Shown piece by piece: positions 17,699 through 26,774 of a DNA stretch of 64,000 bases. The notes beneath the pieces are model-generated. The model saw only the letters and a list, made by a program, of their open reading frames with translations, was not told where the DNA came from and made no database searches. Location: positions 1 through 64,000 of the IMG/VR virus record IMGVR_UViG_3300031772_000014. The stretch is one strand, 5' to 3'. Numbering within the stretch: the first letter of the stretch is position 1; the number at the start of each line of letters is the position of its first letter. The DNA is from a virus. The translations under genes and the position numbers were made by a program.

Positions 17699-20600
17699 AA
17701 GTACACGTGGGAGGGCACGACGTTTTCGCCCTTGGCGTTGCGAGCAAGCCGAGGAAGACCGAACTCAGCCCCGTAGACCACGCCAGGAATCGGATGGGCT
17801 CCGTGGATGCTGGAAACCATCCCCGTCGCGGCAGCTTCCGAGATGGTCGTACGGAGACGTTGATGCTGAAGGCGGGCCATCCAATCATCATGCAGAGACA
17901 AGGGGAGCATGTCGACTCCCATGAGCACTGGGCTGTGCAGGATCTGACCCTTGCCACCGGTCTTCAAGTCTCGGTTCATCTGGTTGATCACAGACGTCGG
18001 ATAGAACTCTCCCCGCATCAAGTGCGGGTGGTCGCCAGGATCTTCCACCTTCGTGATGTTCGACATCGCACGAACCATGACCTCTATGGCGCGTCGACGA
18101 ACACCTTCAGCCTTGTAGAGATCGTGGATCTCATCGGCCAGATGGTTCTGTACGTGGTCCATGCTCTTGGTCGCCTTGTAGAGATCGTGCGGGTTCACGA
18201 CCGTACGAAGCGGATCTGACAAGGAGCGCCCTGCCTCCACGTGCATCCCCACGGTCGGTGGCGTCCACAGGGCCTGACCCTTCGGCGGAATGGCTCCTGG
18301 AAGATTGATGTGAAGGTCCAGACCATTGTCGTCCTTGCCGACGAAGTGCGATGTGCCGCCGACCCAGATGCGCGTACCCGTGGACTCCTTGTCGATCTTG
18401 TCGATCTTCCCAGAGGCCATCGAGACCGTGGCGGAGTTCGGGATCTTCTTGTGCAGCTTCGTGAGCTGCTCGAAGCGAGCGAAGGAGTTCACGGCCTTTG
18501 AGCCGCCGCCAGACTCAGCAACGCCTCCCGTGTGGAAGAGCTTCAGGGTGAGCTGCACCGCCCGCTCCCCAACCGCGTGCGCGGCCTGGATGCCCACGTT
18601 GGTACCGAACTGGTGCTCCTCCCCATCGACAGAGGGCCCCATGCACTTCTGGCAGATCCCTTTCGGGCTGTCGCACTTCAGCGGACTTCGCACCAGCACC
18701 TTGGCGTTCTTGTCCACCGCACGCATCTGACCCACCAGGTCCGGGGTGACCAGCGTCCCCGCGGGGATGTGGAGCCCACCGGACCTGAAGTCTGCTGCGA
18801 GGTGCCGGTCATGCACGTCATGCTCGGAGAGCGCCATCGAGATGCCCTTCGAGGTCCCGCAGTCGTGCTTGTCGATCATGAGGTTCATCGAGGTGTTCAT
18901 CAAGAGTTTCGACATCGCGCCGGGCTCCTGGACCTCCTGGACCTTCATGACGGTTCCTCGACGAGCTCCGTGGAGCTGCGTCCAGTACTCCCCTAGGTCG
19001 AGACCTTCCGCGTAGCTGTTCTTGATCGGAACCGGGATGTTCTGGCTCTTGGAGTCCTTCATGATGAGCGGGGACATCACCATCTGCTTGTACTGGTCCC
19101 AGCTCGGCTTGGTCCCGGCGGCGGCCATCATGAACAAGTTCGAGGGGTTCTTCTTCGCCTCCTCCTTGTGCTGCGTCTGCATGTCCTCGCCGGCCTTGAG
19201 CCAGACGTTCACGGACTGCCGGTCCTTATCCTTCTCGTTGATGGTCTTGCTGCCGTTGATGGCATCCACCTTCGTCTGCGCGGCCTTGAGGATGGGGTCC
19301 CTGACCGAACGGATGGGATCGAAGTCCTTCAGGCTGAGCGAGTGCGTCCCGATGGAGAGGTGCTTGTCGGGGATGAGGTTCGTCTTGATGATCCCGTACG
19401 AGGCGTCGTACCCCAAGTCCTTCACGTCGTTGATGACTCGACCGAAGTCATGCCGGTGATCTTTGCCCAGGGTATCGAGCATGGTCACCAACCCCTTCTT
19501 GTCCACCTGGAAGTCCAAGTCATGCAGAATCTTGTTCTGCATCGGCTTCGGGAGGATGTTCGCCAAGAGCACGCGACCAGCCGTCGTCTCCTTGCCATTC
19601 AGGTGCACGATGTCCGTGTAGTCAATCTTGCCCGTGTGCAGGGCAGAAACGACCGATGCGTGGTCGGCGAACTTCTTGTCCGTCTTCTTGTCCGTCCGCG
19701 AAAGCTTGTAGAGACCCAGAGCAGACTCCAACGTGGGGCGGTACATGACCTCCCCGGAGGACTCGCTGAAGATGTTCTTCGTCGGGTACATCCTCTCGGC
19801 TTCCTTCACGGCCTCGTGGCTGATGGGGACGTAGACCGACATCGCGTCTCCGTCGAAGTCAGCGTTGAAACCACCCGTCACGAGAGGGTGGATCTTGATG
19901 GCGCTGCCTTCGACCGTCTTCGCCTTGAACGCCTGGACGGAGTACTTGTGCAGCGCAGGGTCACGCTTCAAGATGACGGGGCGCTCGCTCATGACCTGGT
20001 CGAGAGCTTTCCAGACCATCGGGTCCTTCTTCCCACGGTGCACCTCAGACAGCTTCTCCTGGGCATCGAGGGTGTGCGCGGCCGTGCCTTGCTGCACAAG
20101 CTGTCGAACCACGAACGGACGAAAGAGCGTGAGAGCGGCTTCCCTGGGAAGACCAACCTCGTCGAGCCCAAGGTTCGGCTCTGGGACGATGGTGGAGCGC
20201 ATGGTCATGTCCTGCTTGCGCTGCGCCAACGTCTTCTGGAAGTAGCCTTCCTTCGGCTGAGAGCCGGCAATAACCTCGAGGATGCCCTTCTCCTTCTTGT
20301 CCTTGTTCACGCTCCCGATGCCCATGATGGCTTTCACGCCGTCGTAGTAGGAGGTGCGCTGCTCTACCTTCCCCGCATCCGTGAGGTTCTTGGAGAGGAT
20401 GGGATCCTTGAGCTTGGTGTTGATCTGCGCGAACTTCATGTAGAGGCCGTTGATGTCCTCGTACTTGATGGCTCCCTGCTCCATCTGATTGATGGGACGG
20501 GTGTTCGGCGGCATCACGGGCAGGTTGTGGAGGATGTACGCCTCAGAGGGCTTCATCCCCAAGTCCTTGAGGACCGTGAGGTACTTCACTTTCTTGAGCG

Positions 20601-23600
20601 CTCGGTCCACGTTCCCAGGTGACGTGGACCCCAACTCGAGCTTCGCTTTCGCTAGGTCCTTGGTCACGTCGATCCTGTCGAGCAGCGTCTTGATACCGGG
20701 GCCTCCACGGACACCTGCCACGCTGGTAGTGATCTCTCCCGTCCCAGGCACGACACCCTTGGTGCCGTCGATGATGGAGTTGAACTGCTTCTGGGTGATG
20801 CCCGTGAGCTTCTTGATCGGCTCCTGGAAGAGCGGGTTCGGAAGCGCTTCCGCGAGCGCGATGTGGGACCACTTAGTCCCACCGTGACCGCCGGTCACCT
20901 TGTCATCGAACAAGCCACCAGGCATCGGCTCGTACTCACCGCTCTTGTTCGTCTTCGCCCGGACGGGTGAGTTACCAGCCGTCTTCAACTCACCCGCGGA
21001 CATGTTGAGGATGTGCTTGTCCGTCAAAGGGGAGACGTGGAACTCATGCCCCTTCTTCTCGATGTTGATGCCAGTACCTTGGAGCATCTGGGTGAAGCGG
21101 TGGAAAGCGAACGTCGGACGAGGCGGCGGCGGCGGCATCCCGTTCTGAATCGCGTTCCAGATGTCGTTGTGCTGGTTTCCTTGCGTCCATCGCTTCGCTT
21201 CGTTCGTCTGGATGTCGTTGCCCTCGGACTTCCAGGTCTGCATCTCTCGGATGTTCGCCTTCGCGCCGTGCGCGAGCATCGAGTAGAGCCCGAGAGCTCC
21301 CAGGCTCTGACCGCCGGCGTGACCGCCACCGGTAGGCTGGAGGAAGGAGTCGTACCCCTCCGCCTCGGTCAGCTTCGGCAAGCCCATCCCGGAACGTACC
21401 GAGAGCTTCTTGTCCACCTGGTGGACCAACTTCATCATGTACTGCTTGCCCACCAGAGCTTCCCCGATGGGGAGTTTCGTCATGGGATCGATCAGGTGCT
21501 CGGTGTCGCTGAGCCCGTGCTGCTTCAACTCACCCTTGACCTTCTCGAGGTAGTCCCCCGTGGTCGAGTCGAAGTTATGGACGAGGTACGGCTTGCCGGT
21601 CTTCTCGGCAATCTTGGACACAGCCGTCTCGAGCACCTGCCCGATGTTCATGCGTCCAGGGACGCCAGCAGGGTTCAGCAAAACCTCGGTGGGCTTCCCG
21701 TCTGCCGTGTGCGGCATCTCCTTGTTTGGAAGCACCAAGGTCACGATGCCCTTGTTGCCGTAGCGCCCGGCAATCTTGTCACCGACCTGCATGGGCTCGA
21801 TGGTGCGGACATGGACGGAGATGTTCTCTCCGGTCTTGTGGACCCCCACCACCTCACCCTTGAAGTCAGACGTCCACCGGACGGACTTGTCCGTGTGCTG
21901 GTTGATCATGCTCTTCCGAAGAGCCGCCACACCCGTCCGGTCCTTGAGCTGGTACGGCATCGTCGCGAGGATGAGCGGGTCACCAGACTTGACCGTGGCC
22001 CCAATCTTCACGACCCCGTGCTCATCAACGTTCTTGTACTGCTCCGCCGTGAAGGCTGTGAGGTGTTGCTGCCGGAACTTCTCCGGAGAGAACACCATCC
22101 CCTCCTTCTTCTCGACGTCATGCTTGTGCAAGTGCTCGCTGGAGAGCATCTGCGCGGCTGTCTCGCTGATGACCACCCCGTCCTCGAAGTTGTAACCCTT
22201 GAAGGGGATGTACGCGACGCGGAGGTTGGTACCCAGCGCCAACGCCCCGTTCTTCGAGTAGTTCGTGTCCGCGACGATCTGCCCAGCCTTCACCTTGTCC
22301 CCAACCTTCACGAGCGGGGTCGAGTTCATCGAGCTCTTGGCGTCGTTCAACGGGTAGTGATGGTAGAGCTGAATCTCGTGCTCGCCGTCCTTGCCCTTGA
22401 TCGTGATGCCGTCCTTCGTGATCCCTGAGACGACGCCATCCGTCCTCGAGAAGTGCGCGGTCTGCTTCCCCACCAGATGCTCGAAGGAGTTGATCCCCGT
22501 GGTGGTGGGAGGCGTGGCCACCTGGACGAGCGGTGCTTGGCGACCGATGAGGGAAATCGCCTGCTCCATGTGACGGCTGCCCATGCTCGCGCGACCACCA
22601 GAGCTGTTGCCCAGGAACGGGATGAGGTTCGAGGTGACGTTGAATAGCTGTGACGAGTGCCGGAGCACGTAGTCGGCTTCGACGAACTTCTTCTCTTCGA
22701 TCTTGTTCCCCTGCCCGACGATCTTGATCATGGGACCAGTCGGCACGGGCTTTCCGTCCTTCCAGGTCACCTGGTCCGGCAGGGCGACGTTCGAGGCGAT
22801 GAACTGGTGCGGGCTGATGTCCTCCGTCTTCCCGGTGCGGATGTTGAAGACCGGAATCTTCGCCTCGTTGCCGACCTTCTTCAAACCAATCGGCAGGCGC
22901 AGGGTCACGCCCGTCTTTTCACCCTCGGGGGTGTTGATGGGATCCAAGAAGCCGATGTGCGAGACGTTGATCATCTTCGCGTCAGCCGTCACCTGCCGGT
23001 CGCTCTTGATACCGCCCGGTCCCATGATGGTCGTCTGCATCGCCGCAGACACCATCTCGAGAGGATTGATCTGCTTGGCCGGGTTCGACAGGGCACTCTT
23101 CAAGAACAGGGTGCGGACGGGCTCGTTGAAGATGTCCGCTTTGATGACATCTCGAACCCCCGTCGCCTTGGGGTTGTTGAGCTGCCGCTGCATCTTCATC
23201 TGGATGACCTTGGAGGACACCCGCATCTGATCCTGGATGAAGTCCCCTGTGGAGCGCAGGGTCTTGAACGTCAGGGAGTCCCGGTCGTCCTCTGGGGCAC
23301 CACCGTGAAGGGCCAGCAACTTGTTGGACGCCCGGTGAAGAGCATCTCCGGTGACGTGCTCGAAAGCCTTACCCAGCGTGACCTGGGTCACGTCCGGGTT
23401 GATCTTCGACTCACCCATGACTTTGATGAGGTGGTCCTCCGCCGCTTCCTTGGAGGGAGCCGGGAGCTTGGTGGTGGTCTTGTAGAACTGCTCGACCGCA
23501 CCATCCACCCGCTTGCCCTTCTTGTTGGCCTCGAAGATCTCCTTGCCCCACGACTTCTCCAGAGCCTCGTCGCTGACACCCAACGTCTTCATCAGGGGGT

Positions 23601-24093
23601 AGAGGGGGATCTTGGCCTTCTTGTAGTCCGCGACGAAGACCTTCTTCTCCGGGTCGAAGACAACGTCGAAGGCAGAACGTCCAACGACGTTGAACCGGGA
23701 CTCGAGCTCTCCGTTCGCTCGACGCCTCGTGTAGACGCCAGGCTTGAGCTGCCACTGGTTGTCCACCTGGTACTCCTGCCCGTCCAGGATGTAGGAGTAC
23801 CGGCGGGTCATCTTCGGAAGGTCGGCCAGACGAACCTTCTTCTTGTCAAGGGTCTTGCCAGTCTCGTTGTCCTTCAACGAGAGCATCCCATGGATGGGAA
23901 CGGTCCAGCTCTTGCCGTTGATCTTGGCCTCGTGCTGCGACTTGATGTCGTCCGGGTGAAGCTTGTCGTCGATCAAGACCTCGTCGAGATGCAGCGTCGT
24001 GGTCCTACCTTTGAAGGGGAACGAGGACTTCAACCCTTCCACGGTCTTGTCCCGAAGGTGGTCGAACGCATCTTGAGGATTCAGGTAGGCCAT
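17695..24093 (-). CDS. Fused RNA polymerase beta-beta' subunit
   Basis: 2132 aa from ATG 24093 (MAYLNPQDAFDHLR; AGAGG upstream). Beta part, about 1-985: NTPEGEKTG at 387-395, RASMGSRHMEQ at 501-511, GYNFEDGVVIS, GDKIAGRYGNKG at 771-782 and QPTGGGHAGGQ from 919. A proline run at 987-991 precedes the beta' part: LFDDKV...GHIA-like clamp region without the usual four-Cys zinc site 1, KRDPALHK, catalytic NADFDGD at 1410-1416, bridge-helix region, and zinc site 2 with C1745, C1807, C1814 and C1817, then QAAHAVGERAVQLTLKLFHTGG. Role: DNA-dependent RNA synthesis. No alpha, omega or sigma gene is visible. Location among virion genes suggests packaging in the particle. The last sense codon is TTA before TGA. 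Confidence 0.97.
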   Translation of the reverse strand: MAYLNPQDAFDHLRDKTVEGLKSSFPFKGRTTTLHLDEVLIDDKLHPDDIKSQHEAKINGKSWTVPIHGMLSLKDNETGKTLDKKKVRLADLPKMTRRYSYILDGQEYQVDNQWQLKPGVYTRRRANGELESRFNVVGRSAFDVVFDPEKKVFVADYKKAKIPLYPLMKTLGVSDEALEKSWGKEIFEANKKGKRVDGAVEQFYKTTTKLPAPSKEAAEDHLIKVMGESKINPDVTQVTLGKAFEHVTGDALHRASNKLLALHGGAPEDDRDSLTFKTLRSTGDFIQDQMRVSSKVIQMKMQRQLNNPKATGVRDVIKADIFNEPVRTLFLKSALSNPAKQINPLEMVSAAMQTTIMGPGGIKSDRQVTADAKMINVSHIGFLDPINTPEGEKTGVTLRLPIGLKKVGNEAKIPVFNIRTGKTEDISPHQFIASNVALPDQVTWKDGKPVPTGPMIKIVGQGNKIEEKKFVEADYVLRHSSQLFNVTSNLIPFLGNSSGGRASMGSRHMEQAISLIGRQAPLVQVATPPTTTGINSFEHLVGKQTAHFSRTDGVVSGITKDGITIKGKDGEHEIQLYHHYPLNDAKSSMNSTPLVKVGDKVKAGQIVADTNYSKNGALALGTNLRVAYIPFKGYNFEDGVVISETAAQMLSSEHLHKHDVEKKEGMVFSPEKFRQQHLTAFTAEQYKNVDEHGVVKIGATVKSGDPLILATMPYQLKDRTGVAALRKSMINQHTDKSVRWTSDFKGEVVGVHKTGENISVHVRTIEPMQVGDKIAGRYGNKGIVTLVLPNKEMPHTADGKPTEVLLNPAGVPGRMNIGQVLETAVSKIAEKTGKPYLVHNFDSTTGDYLEKVKGELKQHGLSDTEHLIDPMTKLPIGEALVGKQYMMKLVHQVDKKLSVRSGMGLPKLTEAEGYDSFLQPTGGGHAGGQSLGALGLYSMLAHGAKANIREMQTWKSEGNDIQTNEAKRWTQGNQHNDIWNAIQNGMPPPPPRPTFAFHRFTQMLQGTGINIEKKGHEFHVSPLTDKHILNMSAGELKTAGNSPVRAKTNKSGEYEPMPGGLFDDKVTGGHGGTKWSHIALAEALPNPLFQEPIKKLTGITQKQFNSIIDGTKGVVPGTGEITTSVAGVRGGPGIKTLLDRIDVTKDLAKAKLELGSTSPGNVDRALKKVKYLTVLKDLGMKPSEAYILHNLPVMPPNTRPINQMEQGAIKYEDINGLYMKFAQINTKLKDPILSKNLTDAGKVEQRTSYYDGVKAIMGIGSVNKDKKEKGILEVIAGSQPKEGYFQKTLAQRKQDMTMRSTIVPEPNLGLDEVGLPREAALTLFRPFVVRQLVQQGTAAHTLDAQEKLSEVHRGKKDPMVWKALDQVMSERPVILKRDPALHKYSVQAFKAKTVEGSAIKIHPLVTGGFNADFDGDAMSVYVPISHEAVKEAERMYPTKNIFSESSGEVMYRPTLESALGLYKLSRTDKKTDKKFADHASVVSALHTGKIDYTDIVHLNGKETTAGRVLLANILPKPMQNKILHDLDFQVDKKGLVTMLDTLGKDHRHDFGRVINDVKDLGYDASYGIIKTNLIPDKHLSIGTHSLSLKDFDPIRSVRDPILKAAQTKVDAINGSKTINEKDKDRQSVNVWLKAGEDMQTQHKEEAKKNPSNLFMMAAAGTKPSWDQYKQMVMSPLIMKDSKSQNIPVPIKNSYAEGLDLGEYWTQLHGARRGTVMKVQEVQEPGAMSKLLMNTSMNLMIDKHDCGTSKGISMALSEHDVHDRHLAADFRSGGLHIPAGTLVTPDLVGQMRAVDKNAKVLVRSPLKCDSPKGICQKCMGPSVDGEEHQFGTNVGIQAAHAVGERAVQLTLKLFHTGGVAESGGGSKAVNSFARFEQLTKLHKKIPNSATVSMASGKIDKIDKESTGTRIWVGGTSHFVGKDDNGLDLHINLPGAIPPKGQALWTPPTVGMHVEAGRSLSDPLRTVVNPHDLYKATKSMDHVQNHLADEIHDLYKAEGVRRRAIEVMVRAMSNITKVEDPGDHPHLMRGEFYPTSVINQMNRDLKTGGKGQILHSPVLMGVDMLPLSLHDDWMARLQHQRLRTTISEAAATGMVSSIHGAHPIPGVVYGAEFGLPRLARNAKGENVVPSHVYL

Positions 24094-24156
24094 CGGTAGG
24101 AACCTCTTGGCACGGTACAGCACCGGCGAGTAGCCGAGCAAGAAGACGTGAAGATA

Positions 24157-24187
24157 GGGAACAAGAGTAGCGCAGGAACTTCACGCA
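24157..24187 (+). promoter_or_regulatory. Candidate phage promoter element (copy B)
   Basis: GGGAACAAGAG ... TTCACGC over 31 nt, aligned without gaps to the elements at 34177 and 39105, and followed by an AAGGAG site and the first gene of the plus-strand unit. The inner part is weaker than in the other two copies. Confidence 0.4.
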
Positions 24188-24198
24188 AGGAGAACGCC

Positions 24199-24285
24199 AT
24201 GGATCCCGAAGAAAACTCAGGAAGCGACTACGAATCCGACATCGACGACATGTACCGGCCGAGCGACAACCAGGACAGCGAATGA
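24199..24285 (+). CDS. 28-residue acidic peptide
   Basis: ATG 24199 preceded by AAGGAG, then 28 codons (MDPEENSGSDYESDIDDMYR...) ending TGA, which overlaps the ATG of the next small gene (ATGA). Very acidic and probably disordered. It is the first reading frame after a candidate promoter. A good ribosome site and the ATGA overlap are the only support; it could be a translation-coupling leader. Confidence 0.45.
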   Translation: MDPEENSGSDYESDIDDMYRPSDNQDSE

Positions 24286-24398
24286 TCAAGTTGCTCTTCC
24301 TCGCTATCGTAGCGGCTCTGCTGAAGGGCTGCATCGACGGACTGCGGGAAGCTTTCAACAGGAGGTTCCATGATAGTGAACCCAAGTACGGCTGGTAG
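24282..24398 (+). CDS. 38-residue peptide with N-terminal hydrophobic segment
   Basis: ATG 24282 overlaps the previous stop as ATGA. The product starts MIKLLFLAIVAALLKGCIDG, a membrane anchor or lipoprotein-like signal (LLKGC resembles a weak lipobox), then a short basic tail. Its end overlaps the next gene's start by 29 nt. Too short to classify; a small inner-membrane or superinfection-exclusion type peptide is one possibility. Confidence 0.45.
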   Translation: MIKLLFLAIVAALLKGCIDGLREAFNRRFHDSEPKYGW

Positions 24399-24963
24399 CT
24401 TGAGCATCATCAGCGGGCGAATGCTCGCTGAGACGTTCGGCCTCATCGGGGAGACCATCAAGGACGCCGGAAATCCCAGGAGGCTCTGGTCCATCACGGG
24501 GTTCTACGCTCCGCTCAACATGGCCATCAGCGGCATCAGGGCCCGCCTCCAGGACCAGAAGGACTTCATCGCCTTCGTGAACCAGAGGGACCTCGAGGTC
24601 TTGCTCGGGATTGGAATCCCAGGAGAGTACTGCGCGTGGCTCGGGGAGGACTACGTGAGCACCTTTGACAGAAGTTGGCTGGGCATCTGCACGGACACCG
24701 AAGACCTCGAAGATGATCTCTTCGGCAGAGAGGCGGAGCTCAGGAACCTCCAGACGGAGATCACCGGTAGTCCGTTGCTTCCCACCGGGTTGGAGATCAC
24801 CAGAAGGGTTTGCCTGAACGAGAACACGGACTGCGAGGAGCTCCACTACCTGCGGGGAGACTTCAACAACGAAACGGGCACGTACCCGGACCTGCGGTTT
24901 CAAACCCTGACGGAACGATGGATCAGGGTAGAGAGGAGATCTATGGTGTGGCGCCAAACATAG
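24370..24963 (+). CDS. Plus-strand accessory protein, unknown
   Basis: 197 aa, ATG 24370 with AGGAGG 5 nt upstream inside the preceding small gene. Helical N-terminal half with a semi-hydrophobic start (SLSIISGRMLAETFGLIGET), then an acidic domain with several cysteines. No family recognised. Translationally linked to the two small frames before it and to the cysteine-rich gene after it. Confidence 0.6.
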   Translation: MIVNPSTAGSLSIISGRMLAETFGLIGETIKDAGNPRRLWSITGFYAPLNMAISGIRARLQDQKDFIAFVNQRDLEVLLGIGIPGEYCAWLGEDYVSTFDRSWLGICTDTEDLEDDLFGREAELRNLQTEITGSPLLPTGLEITRRVCLNENTDCEELHYLRGDFNNETGTYPDLRFQTLTERWIRVERRSMVWRQT

Positions 24964-25529
24964 GTTGGTCGTCGTGGAAGGACGCAGAAAGTGAAGAAGA
25001 GGTGGAAAACCTCTCCGAGCACCTCTGTGCTTGCTGCGAGGAACCCATCAAGTTCAACGAGGAGATCATCCTCCTTCAAGGCGCCTACCCGCACTTTGAT
25101 GGAGAAGACATCCACTACAACATGGCGCTGGATGACGACGGTGAGCCTGACGTCATGCCCGTGTTCATGCACATCGACTGCTGGGACCACGTCGGAGAGA
25201 CCATCTGCGAGATACGTGAAGATACTCCTCCCATCAACGAACCAGGAACCATCATCGAATGTGACACTTGCCTGTGCTCAGTACGCATGGGCGAGAAGGT
25301 AGTCATCGCGGAGTCGGGAACGTTCATTCAAAACCCAAGAGGAGGTGGGCCCAAGTTCCAGACCAGGGTCATCACCAACATCCTCTGTCTGCCCTGTGCG
25401 ACGATTGTATCCGACGTTTCGGAGATCGAATCCTGGGTGGACATCAACCAGCAAGGTGAGTGCTTCCACTGCACCAAAGCCCATTGCTGGCGAATCGGTA
25501 AGTGTTTCTGTGTGTGCCACGTCACCTGA
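24918..25529 (+). CDS. Cysteine-rich zinc-binding-like protein
   Basis: 203 aa from ATG 24918; a GTG at 24948 with a better AGGAGA spacing would give 193 aa. At least five Cys pairs are arranged as metal knuckles: CACC near 36, CDTC and CSV near 117, CLPC near 156, CFHC with C at +5 near 182, and CFCVCH at the end. Conserved-looking tryptophans and acidic loops lie between. Likely a multi-zinc protein binding nucleic acid or protein partners; no specific family seen. It ends directly at a strong terminator. Confidence 0.6.
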   Translation: MDQGREEIYGVAPNIGWSSWKDAESEEEVENLSEHLCACCEEPIKFNEEIILLQGAYPHFDGEDIHYNMALDDDGEPDVMPVFMHIDCWDHVGETICEIREDTPPINEPGTIIECDTCLCSVRMGEKVVIAESGTFIQNPRGGGPKFQTRVITNILCLPCATIVSDVSEIESWVDINQQGECFHCTKAHCWRIGKCFCVCHVT

Positions 25530-25555
25530 ACAACCGCTCGTAGCGGTTGTTCTTT
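25529..25555 (+). terminator. Rho-independent terminator
   Basis: A perfect 10-bp stem, AACAACCGCT paired with AGCGGTTGTT, with a CGT loop, followed by CTTT. The stem starts at the last base of the TGA of the Cys-rich gene and is followed by the AAA+ gene with its own ribosome site. Confidence 0.8.
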
Positions 25556-25571
25556 ACCAAAGGAATCCAAC

Positions 25572-26774
25572 ATGCTCAATCCGAACGTGCTCATCACCGC
25601 GCTCTGCGTCCCGATGGAGAAGAACAAAGCTGTCGATGACCCCACCCATCGTATGGGTCTTCCGGTGAACCTCATCGGGGGCTCCGGCGTCGGCAAGTCG
25701 GAGTACGTGGAAGATGTCGGGGAAGCACTGAGGTTCTTCGTTCACACGGTCATCCCCGCCACCTCGAACCCCGAGGACATCGGAGGCTACCCCGTGCAGG
25801 ACGGAAAGGGCGGGCTCACCCGCCTGTGCGATGACGCCGGCATCTACCAGCTCATCGATACCGGGGAAGGCATCCTCTTCCTCGACGAGGTGAACACCAA
25901 CCGAGCCGCCATGCAGGCGGCCTACCTGCGCGTGGTCCTGAAGCGCATCTACGGCGGCATGTCGCTGCCCAACCGATGCCGCATCATATCGGCCATGAAC
26001 CCCCCGGAGCTCTCGGCCGGCGGCATCCCGCTAACGCCACCGATGGCGAACCGCTTCTGCCACATCCCGTTCTCGGCCGGCACCCCACGAGAGTGGTCGG
26101 ACTGGTTGCTCGACTACGACGGCGAGAAGGTGGAGAGCATGTACGACGCCGAGAAGAAGGTCGTGAACAACTGGTCGAAGTCCTGGGCGCTCTCGGCCAA
26201 CCAAATCGCCGGGTTCGTCCGAGCGAAGTCGGACTCGCTCAACAAGCAGCCGCTCCCTGGAGACCCCAAGGGAAGCGGGGCATGGCCGTCAAGCCGCACC
26301 AACTTCTGGGCGGCCAGGACCTTGGCGACGGCACGAGCCCTCGGGCAGGACGGGCTCGTGGAGGACATTCTCCTCCAGGGGCTGTGCGGTGAAGCATGGC
26401 TGACGGAGTTCAGGGCGTACGTGAAGGCCGCGGACCTCCCGGACCCCGAGACCATGCTCACCAAGGGATGGGAGATCGATACGCGGCGGCTCGACCGCAC
26501 CATGACGGCCCTCGAGACGCTCGGCAGGTACGTGGCCGACATCCCGGTGACCGACCCCACCAGGATCGACAAGGCCGAGAAGGCATGGGATTTCCTGCAC
26601 CGGGCGTGCTCGTCCGGTCTCGGAGACCTGTGCTACCGACCAGCACGGATGCTGGTCAACGCGAAGCTCTCGGCTCTCAGTGGGTCGGCGGTTCTCGAGA
26701 AGGCAGCGAGGCCGGTCCTCGAGCGCCTCTACAAGACCAACGAGATTGGTCAGAAGATTGCGAGCCTCACGTGA
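25572..26774 (+). CDS. MoxR-type AAA+ ATPase
   Basis: 400 aa, ATG 25572 with AAAGGAAT upstream. Walker A GGSGVGKSE with Lys42, Walker B ILFLDEVN with Asp105/Glu106, sensor-1 SAMNPPE near 142 and an arginine-finger context MANRFCH near 158 place it in the MoxR/RavA-like AAA+ group. The C-terminal 200 residues are helical. MoxR ATPases usually act with a VWA-domain partner to remodel or load cofactors into proteins; the partner is encoded immediately downstream with an overlap (GTGA). Target in this phage unknown. Confidence 0.85.
   Translation: MLNPNVLITALCVPMEKNKAVDDPTHRMGLPVNLIGGSGVGKSEYVEDVGEALRFFVHTVIPATSNPEDIGGYPVQDGKGGLTRLCDDAGIYQLIDTGEGILFLDEVNTNRAAMQAAYLRVVLKRIYGGMSLPNRCRIISAMNPPELSAGGIPLTPPMANRFCHIPFSAGTPREWSDWLLDYDGEKVESMYDAEKKVVNNWSKSWALSANQIAGFVRAKSDSLNKQPLPGDPKGSGAWPSSRTNFWAARTLATARALGQDGLVEDILLQGLCGEAWLTEFRAYVKAADLPDPETMLTKGWEIDTRRLDRTMTALETLGRYVADIPVTDPTRIDKAEKAWDFLHRACSSGLGDLCYRPARMLVNAKLSALSGSAVLEKAARPVLERLYKTNEIGQKIASLT

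Noticed and set aside
19168-24099. Long plus-strand frames (19168-20622, 21013-22428, 22657-24099) opposite the RNA polymerase
   Set aside because: Shadows of a gene with unambiguous conserved motifs; no ribosome sites.
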